Part shown: positions 23,144-34,435 of the stretch, in pieces | How positions within the stretch are numbered: the first letter of the stretch is position 1 | Layout: every line of letters begins with the position of its first letter | From: Bisporella sp. PMI_857 | Taxonomy: Eukaryota > Ascomycota > Leotiomycetes > Helotiales > Helotiaceae | Direction: 5' to 3' | DNA length: 64,000 nt | Assembly: GCA_021307315.1 (NCBI GenBank) | Contig: JAJSPD010000004.1 | Coordinates: 186,001 to 250,000 of the forward strand | The notes under the pieces: model-generated | Database searches by the model: none | Seen by the model: only the letters and a program-made list of their open reading frames with translations | Told to the model about the DNA's origin: nothing | Program-made: the position numbers and the translations under genes

Positions 23144-25169
23144 ATGGACACGGCAACAGTCAATCCAGCAACTCAACATTCTAGGGTGACACTTTCGGCA
23201 CGTCAGGAAGAGCTACTTACTGCTGCGCTTCTTTCGAATAAGGCACCAAACAAGTCATCCACAATAAACACATCGCAATCGCAACCGAGCAACACCTTCA
23301 CAATGTCTCCTTCTGCCTTGTCCGAGTCGCCGCTCCAAGCTCCTGGTTCGGGGCCTGTGAACGGCTTTGAGGAAAGTCCTTTCATCGACTACAGCTACGA
23401 CTTTGAGGATAGCTTCGACTACGACTTCAGTCATGATGGTTCGATGACTGAGCCGCTCCCTGGCGCACCATCCAGTGGAGAGGGCGGCGACGCCGAGTTA
23501 CATGATAAGCGTGCTCATCCTGGTGACGAAGAGGACGAAGAGGAGAGTGGTGGTGGAAAGAGAAGAGAGAGTGAGGGGAAGGGAGCCAAAAAGCCCGGAC
23601 GGAAGCCCTTGACATCGGAACCTACTTCAGTGAGTCCTGGACCATTGTCTTGCCTTTTCCAAACATGGTCACTGATGCCTTGAATAGAAGCGTAAGGCTC
23701 AGAATCGCCAGGCGCAACGTGCCTTCCGCGAACGGAAAGAAAGACATCTAAAGGACCTTGAGACCAAAGTAGAGGATCTTCAGAAGGCTTCAGAAGCTGC
23801 AAATCATGAAAATAGTATTCTTCGCGCACAAGTAGAGAAGATGTCAATGGAATTGCGGGAATACCGAAAGAGGGTTTCATTGAACGGGAACCCTCAGTCC
23901 TCGCCACATGGCAGTGTTATAGTCCCCCCTTATCTTGCTGGCAAAGGTCTATCATCAACGGGACTCAATAACCCTAGTGATGTCAACTTTCAATTCGAGT
24001 TCCCTAAGTTTGGCCGTGCCGTTTTTGGAGAAACGCCCAGCACAACCATTAATACTAGTAATGCCATCAAGTCAAACTCATCATCTTCAATTCAGCAAAC
24101 ACCAAGTCCATCGGACCGTAGTCAGATTAGCCCTACCAAGAAGACCCCTCAACAGCTCCCAGCTACAATCGCTTCCAGTACAGGTATGAGTCGGACTCCT
24201 GCGCAGGCGAATGGAGGAGACTTGTCAAGTTTGAATGGTCTTTTCAGCCCATCGCTCCTGGAAAGTGTTAGCAAAAGTCCTACGTTTGATTTCTTCAATG
24301 GATCAAGTGGCTCGAGGTCGAGCACAGATTCAAATGGTCAATTGAGCAATGGGAACAACACTTCTTATAGCTCTCCATCGGCCTCATCAAATTCAAACCA
24401 TGGTACTACCTCATCATGTGGTACATCTCCCGAGCCCACCTCACAATCACCGGCATACAATAAGGGGACTGAAACTACTCTCACAACAATTGGAGAAGAA
24501 AGCAATGGTACGTGCGGCCCCAGCGAAGGTGAACTCTCATTCTGCGACAAGCTGAATATGGCTTGCGGCACTCCCCAACATCCCGTTCCACGTACAATGT
24601 CTGAGTCTAGTGTAAATTCAGGGTCCCTCGACACTCCTTTTGACGTTACTGGCATCGACTGGTTTGCCCAACAGAACGGTAACCAGTTCGACCCACAACT
24701 ATTTGGCGATTACCGGGAGCCGCAAGATAATATTTTGTCAGGAGATGCTTTCAGCAATGATTTCTTCACGGATGCGTTTACTCTCCAAGACTTTAACAGT
24801 CCTTTCAATATCGTGCCAAGTCCTGCCGTCCCTAAGAAGGATCTCATGACTCAGATTGATGAGAATATGGAACAAGATGAGGTTGTGCCAGGTGAAGACA
24901 CATCACAATTGCTAACCTGCAACACAATATGGTATGTGCTTCCGACAAGAAACCGTTTCTGGTGGTCAAAGATCAACCCGCTAACTGGAGTGATTAGGGA
25001 CCGTTTGCAAGCCTGCCCCAAAGTCAAAGAAGGCGAATTTGATCTCGATCTTCTCTGCAAAGACTTGCAGAAGAAAGCCAAATGCTCTGAAACAGGGGCT
25101 GTGGTCAATGAGGATGATTTCAACAACATTATGAAGTCGTATATCAAAGGCGCTAATGGTGGTAAATAA
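23144..25169 (+). CDS. YAP1: Yap1/AP-1-like bZIP oxidative-stress regulator
   Basis: Exons 23144-23629, 23688-24931 and 24998-25169 give 633 residues. The bZIP basic region begins exactly at exon 2 (KRKAQNRQAQRAFRERKERH, residues 163-182), followed by a leucine zipper (LKDLETKVEDLQK...). A Ser/Asn-rich middle follows. The n-CRD has three cysteines (NGTCGPSEG, LSFCDKL, NMACGTP). After removal of the 66-base intron the c-CRD reads LLTCNTIWDRLQACPK, then DLLCKDLQKKAKCSETG, the Pap1/Yap1 C-terminal redox domain with overlapping nuclear export signal. By family knowledge, peroxide-driven disulfides between the domains mask export and cause nuclear accumulation, switching on thioredoxin, glutathione and efflux genes. 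The last intron is divisible by three and free of stops, so retention would insert 22 residues into the c-CRD. The first ATG-context start is used; a GTG upstream is not. Confidence 0.95.
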
Positions 25170-26744
25170 TCTGATTTTGGGCATTTGTACAATTGGCGTT
25201 GCTCATGATAAAAGAGCCATCTATGGATGTGCCGTAGGTCTGGATTATGGTGGTCCTGGAGTCAAAGGTCTAGCAAGACCATTTTTGGGCAGCATGTATT
25301 GAGGAATACCTAGCTTGTTATGGCTGCAATGGTTTGGGATGAAACAGATTTCTGATTTCATATGATATGAACTTCACTTGTAGGAGTTTACTGTTCATTT
25401 GCTATAAATACAATACCAAATCAAAGTATCTCACTGTTTCTTTTCTCAATAGCCTCAATTGCGAGTTACAGTGGCCAGTCGTTTCAACGCTTAAGGCACA
25501 ACGCACCGCTCAGCCTTCTGTAATAGAAGGACATACCACAGCTTATACAAGCTCTAATATCATAGAATGGGCTGTAGTGCCAGCAGGCACAGATCTCTAA
25601 ATTACCGAAGATATACGATTCTGCGGGGAAGCCGGGGAATTCAAGAGTTTCCGTATCAACGCATCCGCCGTTTTCTGCATGTTGAGCGCCGTAATTGCTC
25701 GCAAGCGCACGCATAGCCGTGATCGTGGTCTTTGCGGTTCGGTCCCAAAAGCTTCTTTGCATAGCCAGAGGTTCTCCTCTGCTAGTTTTGTGCAACGCTA
25801 CGCATTCCCCTTCGCGCGTGGTATGCCAGGGGTAAAATAGCCGTTGGCGCGAGAATTTTCCTTGCGCTTTTCGATCTGGCCGTCTCTTCAACGGCGGGAG
25901 CATCCTGTGTTAGCTCTGCGCTTTTCTGCGGCTCGATCGGGGTCGTTGTGAACGGCTAAGCAGAATTGTCTAACCTAGAAAGGGTCCTTACCTACTCTTG
26001 CCCATGCAAATTTTTGCCGGGGTTAGACAGCTCGACTTTGTTGTATTCCTGCTTTTCCTGCTTTGGCACCCCCCGGTGATGTTAGGCCACCGCTGGCTGT
26101 CCTAGTGTAGATTCCTCGGCCTTCTCGTTGCCGCTGTAATGCTCCGGGCTGGACGGGTAACCGTATCGCTTCTGCTCTCTATGTCTTTTGCTGAGCCATT
26201 TCGTCATTTCACTCCAATATTCTCGCCCGTAGGACGTATTTGACAAGCGCCTGAGAGGCTCCGGTGCAAACTGAAGAAGGGAGACCATGGTCCTCATGTA
26301 TCAGAAGTAGAATTTACGCCTCCGTGCCTGGATATTGCCCCAGGCGGTTGAAAAATCTCTACAAGTCGCGTCGTCTGATGATATATGAGACGACAGCCAT
26401 TGCCCGGGATACGCTCGAGCATCGAAGCGTTTTCCCGCGGATCTGGGTTTGTATGCGTGGTTGACATGCTGCCGGCCACACGTGGACTGTGCTCCTCCCC
26501 TTCGATAGGTTACCCAATTACTTACCACTTTCCTTTGACACCCAATATGCAGATAAATAGGTAGCCCCGGTCTGGGAACGGTGGGGAGCTTGGTGTCATA
26601 TGGGAACACTCAATAACACCATGGGTTGGACAGCTCTGAAATCCGGACTGAAGGGGTAGGTCACAAGCCCCTTTTTTAACCGAGATCTTGCGTCTAGAGA
26701 GTTCCACCGCTATGGGAGGAGATTGTCTGTTTGACAGTCAATTC
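25170..26744. other. Intergenic region downstream of Yap1
   Basis: Short overlapping open frames on both strands (for example 25484-25903 minus and 26301-26609 minus) lack recognisable motifs. I see no RNA gene or repeat here. Confidence 0.4.
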
Positions 26745-28115
26745 AACTTTTGAGCCTAACCATCCCCAGAGATATGTCTAACAGTGTAATGCGTATTTCG
26801 AATAGCCCTTTCATCTTTATGATAAATATGAGGCACGCCAACTTCTCATACTTGTGCTTCCTAATATCCACTAACCTTGCATGCTGTAGAAGATCCTTTC
26901 CTATTTTGAAATACGACGCTAGCTCTTGGCAAGTTCTAAGAAGTTTGTGTCTGAGCAATCCTAGATTATTCACATCCAAGAAGGATATGGAGAAATCGTG
27001 GCTCTTCTTCAAGCCCGCTTTTGAGAACCAAACCTGATTGCCTGCATAAATCAAGATCCCAGATATTTATGCGTTCATTCTGGACTGGGCAATTCAAAAT
27101 TGTATCACAGACCAGTTGAGCAACCTTCATCTGGGGTCTTCAATATAACCCCCGAAGCTGTTCAAAGAGGTATACAGAAGTTGAACATGCGGCTAGGTTA
27201 GATCCATTGCACAGCCTCTTCGACATGCCACATTACGAATGAACCTTTGCCGCAACGGCCGTTGAATTTGCCTGATGGTTGTAAAATTATCCAGATAGAC
27301 TTTCTGGTTTTAGGACCAGCTTTGGGTAAATACCATTTTGGTGCAAGGGCCGTGGGTTTCCGGAAGTGCAGACCATTCCTCTCGATTTAAAGAATCGCGT
27401 AAGATAGCGCTAGAAGTTAAACGGGTGTCAGTTTTTGACAAGACAGCATCCCCAAGCTAAAATATGAATTGTATCTTAGACTTGCCACAGGAGCCTGCAT
27501 CGCCCGGTGATATGGATGTTGCTTGACATCCGTCCCAAACTCTACTATCTTCCTCTGATTATATCCCAATCATCAGAGACAGCTTAGAAAAGGGAGGGAA
27601 ACCAAATGATGCCTCAGAATCTCCATGCATGTTTCCATATTTATTTGAAATCTGTTCCGGAAGTCGTCCTGCCGGAAGAAACCATCATGCCATTGTCAAG
27701 CACGCTCATCGGTTAAGGTTTATTTACACATTCAATGGTGACGTTTAATCCAGCATCGTTAAGCTACGACAAGCTAGTCTTTCTTTTTCTTAACCCCGAT
27801 CAATTCTTTATAGGCTCCATTCACACGGAAGGCTTACATAGAGTAGCTTTTGAAGATCAGCTAAGTTTGTGATCACTTCTTCGTGGAAACCTGCACAAAA
27901 ATGTAACGTTAATCTCTCAGCTTTCGGGACTTTCATGAAACAGAGTAGAGGCTGTTGGGCTTGATCTTTAAGCCGTGGGTCTCTGATCGAACAAATGCTT
28001 GAAAGGCGAACATCGAATTTGCTTCTGTTGGTGATGAGTAATGAGTAACACGCTATTTGTAAAATGAGGAAATGAAACAGACTGTCCTTGCACGCCAAGA
28101 GGCGCATCACCTGTT
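26745..28115 (-). pseudogene. Possible decayed or unrecognised minus-strand gene
   Basis: Several colinear minus-strand segments look protein-like but do not join into one frame. From 28110 the segment includes FDVRLSSICSIRD and KAERLTLHFCAGFHEEVITN, ending at a GTAAGC donor near 27839. Near 27670 a CAG is followed by DDFRNRFQINMETCMEILRH and then a stop. A stop-bounded stretch at about 27380-27210 contains LAPKWYLPKAGPKTRK and SFVMWHVEEAV. At 27050-26745 another reads SFLDVNNLGLLRHKLLRTC and FKIGKDLLQHARLVDIRKH. Leucine spacing is vaguely F-box/LRR-like. Stops and frame changes between the segments suggest a degraded gene, but chance open frames or an undescribed multi-exon gene remain possible. 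Confidence 0.25.
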
Positions 28116-28295
28116 CATGATGTCCTCTGATGTGCTACATGTGATATTATTTCACTAGTTTATTTATGTAATGTCTATCAAATCCCCAACACCAGTTCGC
28201 TGTGCAACAGACCCTCATCTATCCTACCGTTACAAACCATTGTATGTACAAAGTCGTTCTTTTATCTACAGTCTGCTAAAGGTGTTTGTCCCTTA

Positions 28296-30375
28296 TTAAT
28301 AGGTCTCAGAAAGGTCCGTGAACGCAGGCACAGATTGTGAGCAATCGAAATCCCGCTCATACGCCTTAGCAGGCAAGATGCCAGCCGCCAGACCCAGCTG
28401 GTAGCTCCATTGTGTGGCGCTCTCTGTCTTCCATGTCCAGTAGAACCATCCCCATCCCTTTTCGAAACTTGTCATTTGAGCCTCTGCAAACATAAGCAGA
28501 AACTGCTTGTACGAGTTGCTATAGGAGCTGCCTGCCGCGTTAGCTTGCGTGCATGAGCATGACGAATCTTGCGCAGGACAGATTGGCGACAGGACTTGGG
28601 TTTTTGGATCCCCGGAGTTGTAAGTCCCTTCCCAGCGGTTCCCAACACCGACATTATTTAGGTTAGGTGCGCAATCGGTGTCTGCCTGTGACCATTCCGC
28701 GAACATGGTTGGGCCGTACCCTGTGGTAGTTGACATACTTTCTACTGCTTGTTGTGTCCATCCGGTGCAAGCATATTTAATCTTTGTGGTGTGATTGTAG
28801 ACGATTTGTCCGGAGTTGAAAATCACATATTGATGTACATCAAGCACTAAATCGCTATGACCTGTCAACCTGCCTTTCCAGTTCGCAAGACCCATGAACC
28901 CGTCACCGAAGACCACGTTGGCTGTAATGCCGTTTTTCTTGACAAGCGTATATGCCTCCTCTGTCCAAGCTACGACTTCATCGGGGTCAAGCGCTGTCAT
29001 CTTCGGTTCATTAGCTAAGCCATAAAAGGTTATGATGTTCTTGTAGCGGTCCTGGGCGAAGAATTGAGAAATTTGGTTATGGAAGTCAAGTGATCGTTGT
29101 CTATTAATGTCACCATTTGACCCGTTCAGCCAGCCGATGGCGCCCAAACGTCCACTGTGATTCCACCCGTTCTGACTTCCGGGTAAACCGTGGACGTCTA
29201 AATTTATTCGAAGGCCATACTTCCGAGCCCACTCTATGCCTCTGAGCAGATATCGCCATGATACCCGAGCAACATACGGATCACCTTCGTAAGTTGATGC
29301 AACCCAGTAAGAGAAAGGAATCCGTACATGATCAAGCCCAGCTGCAGCAATATCCTTGAACGTTTGTTCGCTTACAAATGTAGCATAGTGTTTTTCTAAG
29401 GTCGATTTCGCGGTTGCTGCTCCAAGATGAGATGTCAAAGTCCATTCATCAATAATCCCCAACTTAGAGTCATAGTTGAACAGGGACGGTGTAATGAATG
29501 GTTCTAATGAGAGCCATCCTCCTAGATTTACCCCTCGAGCTGGTGTATCGGCATAGGAGCCCCATGATTCTGATAGCGGTGGAGTATTGGCGTTTGCACT
29601 CTTTGAATTGTCATATTCGGTGTACAGGCCCATGATTGGAAGTCCTCCAACTGTCTCTGCTGTATAGGTGGTATTGAAGTCTGTGGTATCGAACCATGAG
29701 AAAGGATCCAGATCCGTTCCTTTGGCAGCTGTTGGAATATCTGACTCAGAAGATCCATCCACATTCGTCGATGCCTGCCCACTGTCCCCTGTGCCGCTAC
29801 TTGACGAGCTCGATTTCTTCTTGCTCACAACAATTGCGACTGGTATTATGATAGCTAGGAGTAGCACTAATACGGCTGCACATATTACTGCAAACGATTA
29901 GCTTGCTTTAATTTATGTTATAAGGGTGTGGGCTTACAGAGCGGCTTCTTTTTGCTCGTCCCGGAATCTTCCTCCTCCTGATACTCTTCTTTTCATATCT
30001 ATCATATCTGCCGTGTCTGTCATTATGCCGCATACTCCTTAGAGTTCTCCCATCTCCTTCCTCGAGAAGCGCGCCACTGACTACCCTCCTTTTTTTCCGT
30101 TTGTGCTCTCTTCTACTCCTCTCTACCACATCCTTCTCATCTGTCACCTCGCGGCGCTCTCTCCGTCTTGTTCTCTTTGGTGTAATCTCTTCTTCCCTTG
30201 TAGCATACTGATTAAGCTGATTAAGCTTTGCTAACGAGTCTGCCGAAAGTGCCTGCGAACTCGAATCAGAGGCTTGCACTCTATGTTTCCGTGCGCTGTG
30301 GCTATGTGATTTCCGATGTGCATGACGGTGTGTTCGTTCGCGTGGTCTGGGACGAGGTGATTCCCGTGCAACCAT
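28296..30375 (-). CDS. exgD: Membrane-anchored glucan 1,3-beta-glucosidase (ExgD-like, GH5)
   Basis: A minus-strand gene starting at the ATG at 30375. Exon 1 (to about 29940) encodes an Arg/Lys/His-rich cytoplasmic domain. The second exon (about 29885 to 28296) encodes one transmembrane helix (VLVLLLAIIIPVAIVV) and an extracellular GH5 domain. Together these give a type II membrane protein of roughly 670 residues. GH5 motifs are clear: RGVNLGGWLSLEPFITPSLF, HVRIPFSYW, INLDVHGLPGSQNGWNHSG, acid/base Glu in ANEPKM and nucleophile Glu in FAEWSQAD. It probably trims or remodels cell-wall beta-1,3-glucan. The splice junction is unresolved: the good donor at 29934 (TCT, then GTAAGC) is in phase 0, but the acceptor at 29888 opens a frame needing phase 1. 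A donor at the upstream GTATGC or GTATCA, or a one-base error, would restore frame. The gene is divergent from the BCKDH E1 beta gene. Confidence 0.88.
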
Positions 30376-30891
30376 TTTGGGTGGCTATCGTAGCTCCGGT
30401 TCTCGTTATGACATGTATAAAATCTGAAAAATATCAACAAATATATGGGAATTAGAGGTATCATTAAACGCCTGGCCAGGTCAATGCCACGAATCCAGTC
30501 TTGCAAGTTGTTTTTTGGGTGGTGGTGCCGGACCACATTGCCATGGCAACGATTACAAAGTCTCAAGGTGACGACTGCCAACATATTCAAGTGACCCCAA
30601 TCTCTTAGACACCATCGAAAACCGCCAGAACGGGATTCCAAGGATGCTGTTAAAATAATCTTCACTGAAGGAACGCTACTCCTCAATATACCACTTCCGA
30701 TGAAAACATTCACATCTCATAACAATACGTCTCGGCATATTCTTATCGATAAACAATAAAGTGGGCCGACCAAAAACGATAAGCGGCTATCCTCGGGCTA
30801 TGATGAAGAAAGGGCATAAACCATGAATCTTCCTTCCTACTCTTCTAACAATTGTTTCCTGTAATGCGGGCGTTACTCTGCGTATTTCAAG
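30376..30891. other. Divergent promoter region, exgD and BCKDH E1 beta
   Basis: About 515 bases between two divergent start codons. It is likely a shared promoter. The minus-strand open frame across it has no recognisable domain. Confidence 0.5.
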
Positions 30892-32195
30892 ATGCGAGTG
30901 TTAAACAGAATCCCCTTGAATAGGTCCCTTTGTTCGGTTCCTCGAAAGCGCTTTGAATCTCCCAATGGACGACAATTGTATTCGACCCATCTTCCCAAGG
31001 CTAGACTAAATCTCCCCACGGACTTCTCCACGACCCCGCTGCTCGCACATAGCTCTCAGATTGCCCTCTCGAATCCGGAACTTTCCCCAGAAATTCGCAA
31101 TGGCACAACAAAACGAATGAATCTCTTTCAATCCATTAATGATGCTCTCTCTTTGGCTCTTGCTGCTGACGAAACCGTTCTCCTTTTTGGGGAGGATGTT
31201 GCCTTTGGGGGCGTGTTCCGGTGTAGTATGGGCCTGGCAGAGAACTATGGATCTGAGAGGGTCTTCAACACGCCATTGACCGAGCAGGGAATTGTAGGAT
31301 TTGCAATTGGAGCCGCGGCAGAAGGGATGAAGGCTGTAGCGGAAATACAGTTTGCGGACTATGTCTATCCAGCTTTTGACCAACTTGTGAACGAAGCAGC
31401 CAAATTCAGGTATAGAGATGGTAGCCAAGGGAGACATGTCGGGGGATTGACAGTAAGAATGCCTTGCGGAGGCGTCGGACATGGCGCACTGTGAGCACTA
31501 CTCTATCTATGCTTGAATTGCATACGTACTAAAATCATGCAGATATCACTCTCAGTCTCCTGAGAGCTTGTTCACTCATATCCCTGGTCTACGGGTTATA
31601 ATGCCAAGATCACCTATTCAAGCCAAAGGTCTTTTACTCTCAGCAATTGCAAGCAAAGATCCTTGCGTATTCATGGAGCCAAAGGCTCTGTATAGAGCTG
31701 CCGTCGAGCAAGTTCCTATCGATGCCTACACTTTACCACTGTCAAAAGCGGAGATTTTGAAGAAAGGGGAAGATCTGACGATTGTTTCATATGGGCATCC
31801 ACTTTATACATGCATTTCAGCTATTGAGAAAGCAGAGAAAGACTTTGGTGTCAGCGTTGAGTTGATAGACCTACGGACAGTTTACCCTTGGGACAAGGAG
31901 TCTGTTTTTAAAAGCGTAAGAAAGACTGGTCGATGTATGGTGGTCCATGAAAGCATGATAAGTGCAGGTATAGGGGCGGAAGTTGCCTCCAGCATACAAG
32001 AGGATAAGGAAACATTTCTAAGGCTCGAAGCACCTATTATGAGAGTTGCGGGGTGGGATGTTCATACTGCGTTACTGTTTGAACGATTCAATATACCGGA
32101 TGTTGCTAGTAGGTTTTAAGATATCGCCTGATTTGTATAAAAGCTAATTCCGTGTAGGAGTATATGATACCATCAAAAAGGCCATAGAGTATTAG
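30892..32195 (+). CDS. Branched-chain 2-oxoacid dehydrogenase E1 subunit beta
   Basis: Exons 30892-31490, 31543-32108 and 32158-32195 give 400 residues. The last exon is only 38 bases and completes the conserved C-terminus ([15 protein letters not shown]). The first roughly 50 residues are Arg/Ser/Leu-rich without acidic residues, as in a mitochondrial presequence. The core shows E1 beta motifs: [29 protein letters not shown] (the GGVFR form separates BCKDH from pyruvate dehydrogenase), [32 protein letters not shown] and [11 protein letters not shown]. With E1 alpha it would form the thiamine-diphosphate-dependent decarboxylase acting on keto acids from Val, Leu and Ile in the mitochondrial matrix. 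The E1 alpha, E2 and E3 genes are not in this window. Confidence 0.95.
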
Positions 32196-32681
32196 GGATA
32201 GAGATGAGATGAGCATCAAGCTTTAAACGAGAAGTGTATCAATGCAAAAGACCTTGCCCGAGGCTCTTCGGGATGGTCTCGATTTCCTCCCTCCAATCAC
32301 AAAATGAAAGGGCAGGTTTACCTGCGACTAGACCACTATGAATATGAGAGGTTATTTTGGTGCCCCGGCGTTGGCAGATTTAGCGTTTTGATACATGATT
32401 TAGCGACTACAATAGTATGACATGATAGTATATGTATAATTCAAAATGAATACAAATACATCAATGTTGATATTCAAAATTGTTCTCGAAATTAATGCTA
32501 GACACTTCTGTTTGATAGAGTCAGAAGACATTGTTTACCCCTTTTGATAAGCGACTAGATTTGGTCTTGGCATTAGAGGGGTCGAGCTTCTCCAACTTCG
32601 TCTCGTCACGTCGCAAGAACTTCACGAACTGATCAAACGCACTGAGGGCCCGAACAGACACAAATATTACATTGATACCAG
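32196..32681. other. Intergenic region, BCKDH E1 beta to capping protein alpha
   Basis: About 485 bases, AT-rich. It presumably contains the 3' UTR of the E1 beta gene and the promoter of the capping protein gene. A minus-strand open frame (32521-32817) overlaps it; see the rejected items. Confidence 0.4.
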
Positions 32682-33805
32682 ATGGCGTCACAGTTGGAGA
32701 CTGTTTCTGCTTTTGTGGAGGGTGCTCCTCCAGGAGAAGTAATAATTCGCCTTGCGCTGATGGATTGACCTGGCTGACATCCTCAAGCTGGCAGATGTTA
32801 TTGCGGGTATGAGGCATTCCCTATCGTGGCAGATTCTCCTATGTCTGCTAACGTTCCAGAATAGATATCAAAGCTCTAACGGTCTCGAGTCCAAGCCTCA
32901 TCACCAAGCTTGGACCAGCCTTCGAGAAATACAATGAGGAACAATTCACCACAGTCAAGCTGCCGGGAAGCAGTCAAAATGTTAGTATTAACTGTAGACA
33001 GGTTTGAAAAGCTTGGGATTAACACTACGCTAGGTTATAATTAGCTCGCATAATTCTTTAGGCGATGGACGATACTATGATATTGAGGGCTCGTCTAGTT
33101 TTGCATTCGACCACACCACACAAGTATGTCGAAGTTCCTAGCCGGTTGAGGATAATCACTAAAATCTAGAAGAAAGCGAGCGCCGTCCAAAGTTATGTAC
33201 AGGAAAGCAGTCAGCTAGATCTCATGTAGGGCTTCCACCCTGTTCTAAGGATCGAAACACTAATATTTTGTAGCAAATCACTTCTTAAAAGCCTAGGTTC
33301 TCATGTCAAGGAACACTATTCTAATGCCTCGTACGGTGTTTACCCAATTGAAGATGACTCGAAGATTGCGATTGTTGTTGTTGCGAACAAGTATAGCCCT
33401 AACAACTTCTGGTAAGTAATTTAGAGACTAGAATGCTTCCTTGCTAATAGGGGTAGGAATGGTCGCTGGCGTTCACTTTACATATTTTCGCCATCCCAAT
33501 CCTCTCTCTCCGGTAGTATCAAGGTTGACGTCCATTACTATGAGGATGGCAACGTGCGACTTTTGACCACAAAACCAGTCTCAGCATCCATTTCATCAGC
33601 ATCAGCGTCATCGCTAGTACGAGAAATTGCTGTTGCAGAGAAGAAATATCAGGAAGAGATTAACAAGGGGTTTACCAACCTGAGCGAGGGAGCATTCAAG
33701 GGCTTGCGACGACAATTACCTATCACAAGACAGAAGATCGAGTGGGACAAGATTGCAGGCTATAGGCTGGGTCAAGATATTGGTGGTGGAAGTACAAGGA
33801 GGTAG
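32682..33805 (+). CDS. F-actin capping protein subunit alpha
   Basis: Seven exons: 32682-32738, 32788-32806, 32865-32980, 33034-33123, 33173-33225, 33274-33411 and 33457-33805; 273 residues, the normal size. Exon 2 has only 19 bases. Joined exons 1-3 read SAFVEGAPPGE, LADVIA and DIKALTVSSPSLITKL, the expected N-terminus. Later motifs include FEKYNEEQFTTVKLPG, SHNSLGDGRYYDIEGS, YGVYPIEDDSKIAIVVVANKY and NFWNGRWRSLY, with KVDVHYYEDGNVRLLTTKP near the end. With the beta subunit it caps barbed ends of actin filaments, at cortical patches and hyphal tips. The exon 5 acceptor is a tandem TAG-AAG (33167-33172), so use of the first AG would add one lysine; homology favours the second. Confidence 0.93.
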
Positions 33806-34435
33806 ACGTTGGTAGTCATCGAAGCCAAAATACCAAAATACCAGAATACCATTCCCTCAATGGGATATCCGTGTACTACACAACACTTTGTAGCAGAGTC
33901 TCGTCCACCAGCTAAGAGTTGAATTCTTAGTTATCTATATGCAAGAAATAAAGATGTGTAAATATCACATGATTCTTGGGACCCCCATAAGATATAACAG
34001 ATGATGCGGCTGTCTCATGTATTTAGAATCTGCTATGTCTATCTGGCTCTGTTATCAGCCCAGAGTGCTCTAGGCGGTGTAATTCCGTGCCGACCCACAA
34101 TATCCCACCCTGCCCAATGTATGTGGCTGATTAGCCAATTATAGCCCAAGCAATTGGACACCGTAAGACACACCCGAACTGCTCGGTTTCCGTTGCGGTC
34201 TGCCGGGCATTTTGACCCCTTTCGTGCAAGGATATCAAATAACGAAATCGTAGGTGGAAGAAACATCCAAGCAATCCTGCCAGACAACCACCACCTCACC
34301 ACTACAACTCCAATTCCCAATCGCATCTTTAGTCTTCCGCCTACCTGCTACGAACTTATCGGTACTTTCAAGAAGAAATCGCTGCCAATTCAACAAATTT
34401 AAGAAGTTAAGAGTACCCAAGAAACCGGTAGAAAG
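33806..34435. other. Intergenic region, capping protein alpha to cytochrome b5
   Basis: About 630 bases with no supportable gene. It contains the 3' flank of the capping protein gene and the promoter of the cytochrome b5 gene. Confidence 0.45.

Noticed and set aside
25484..25903. Minus-strand open frame of 139 codons downstream of Yap1
   Set aside because: Mixed composition without domain or motif; a similar-sized frame is expected by chance in an interval this long.
32521..32817. Minus-strand open frame of 98 codons with protein-like composition at its end
   Set aside because: It lies antisense to the first exons and promoter of the capping protein gene, whose spliced frame is strongly supported, and shows no family motif.
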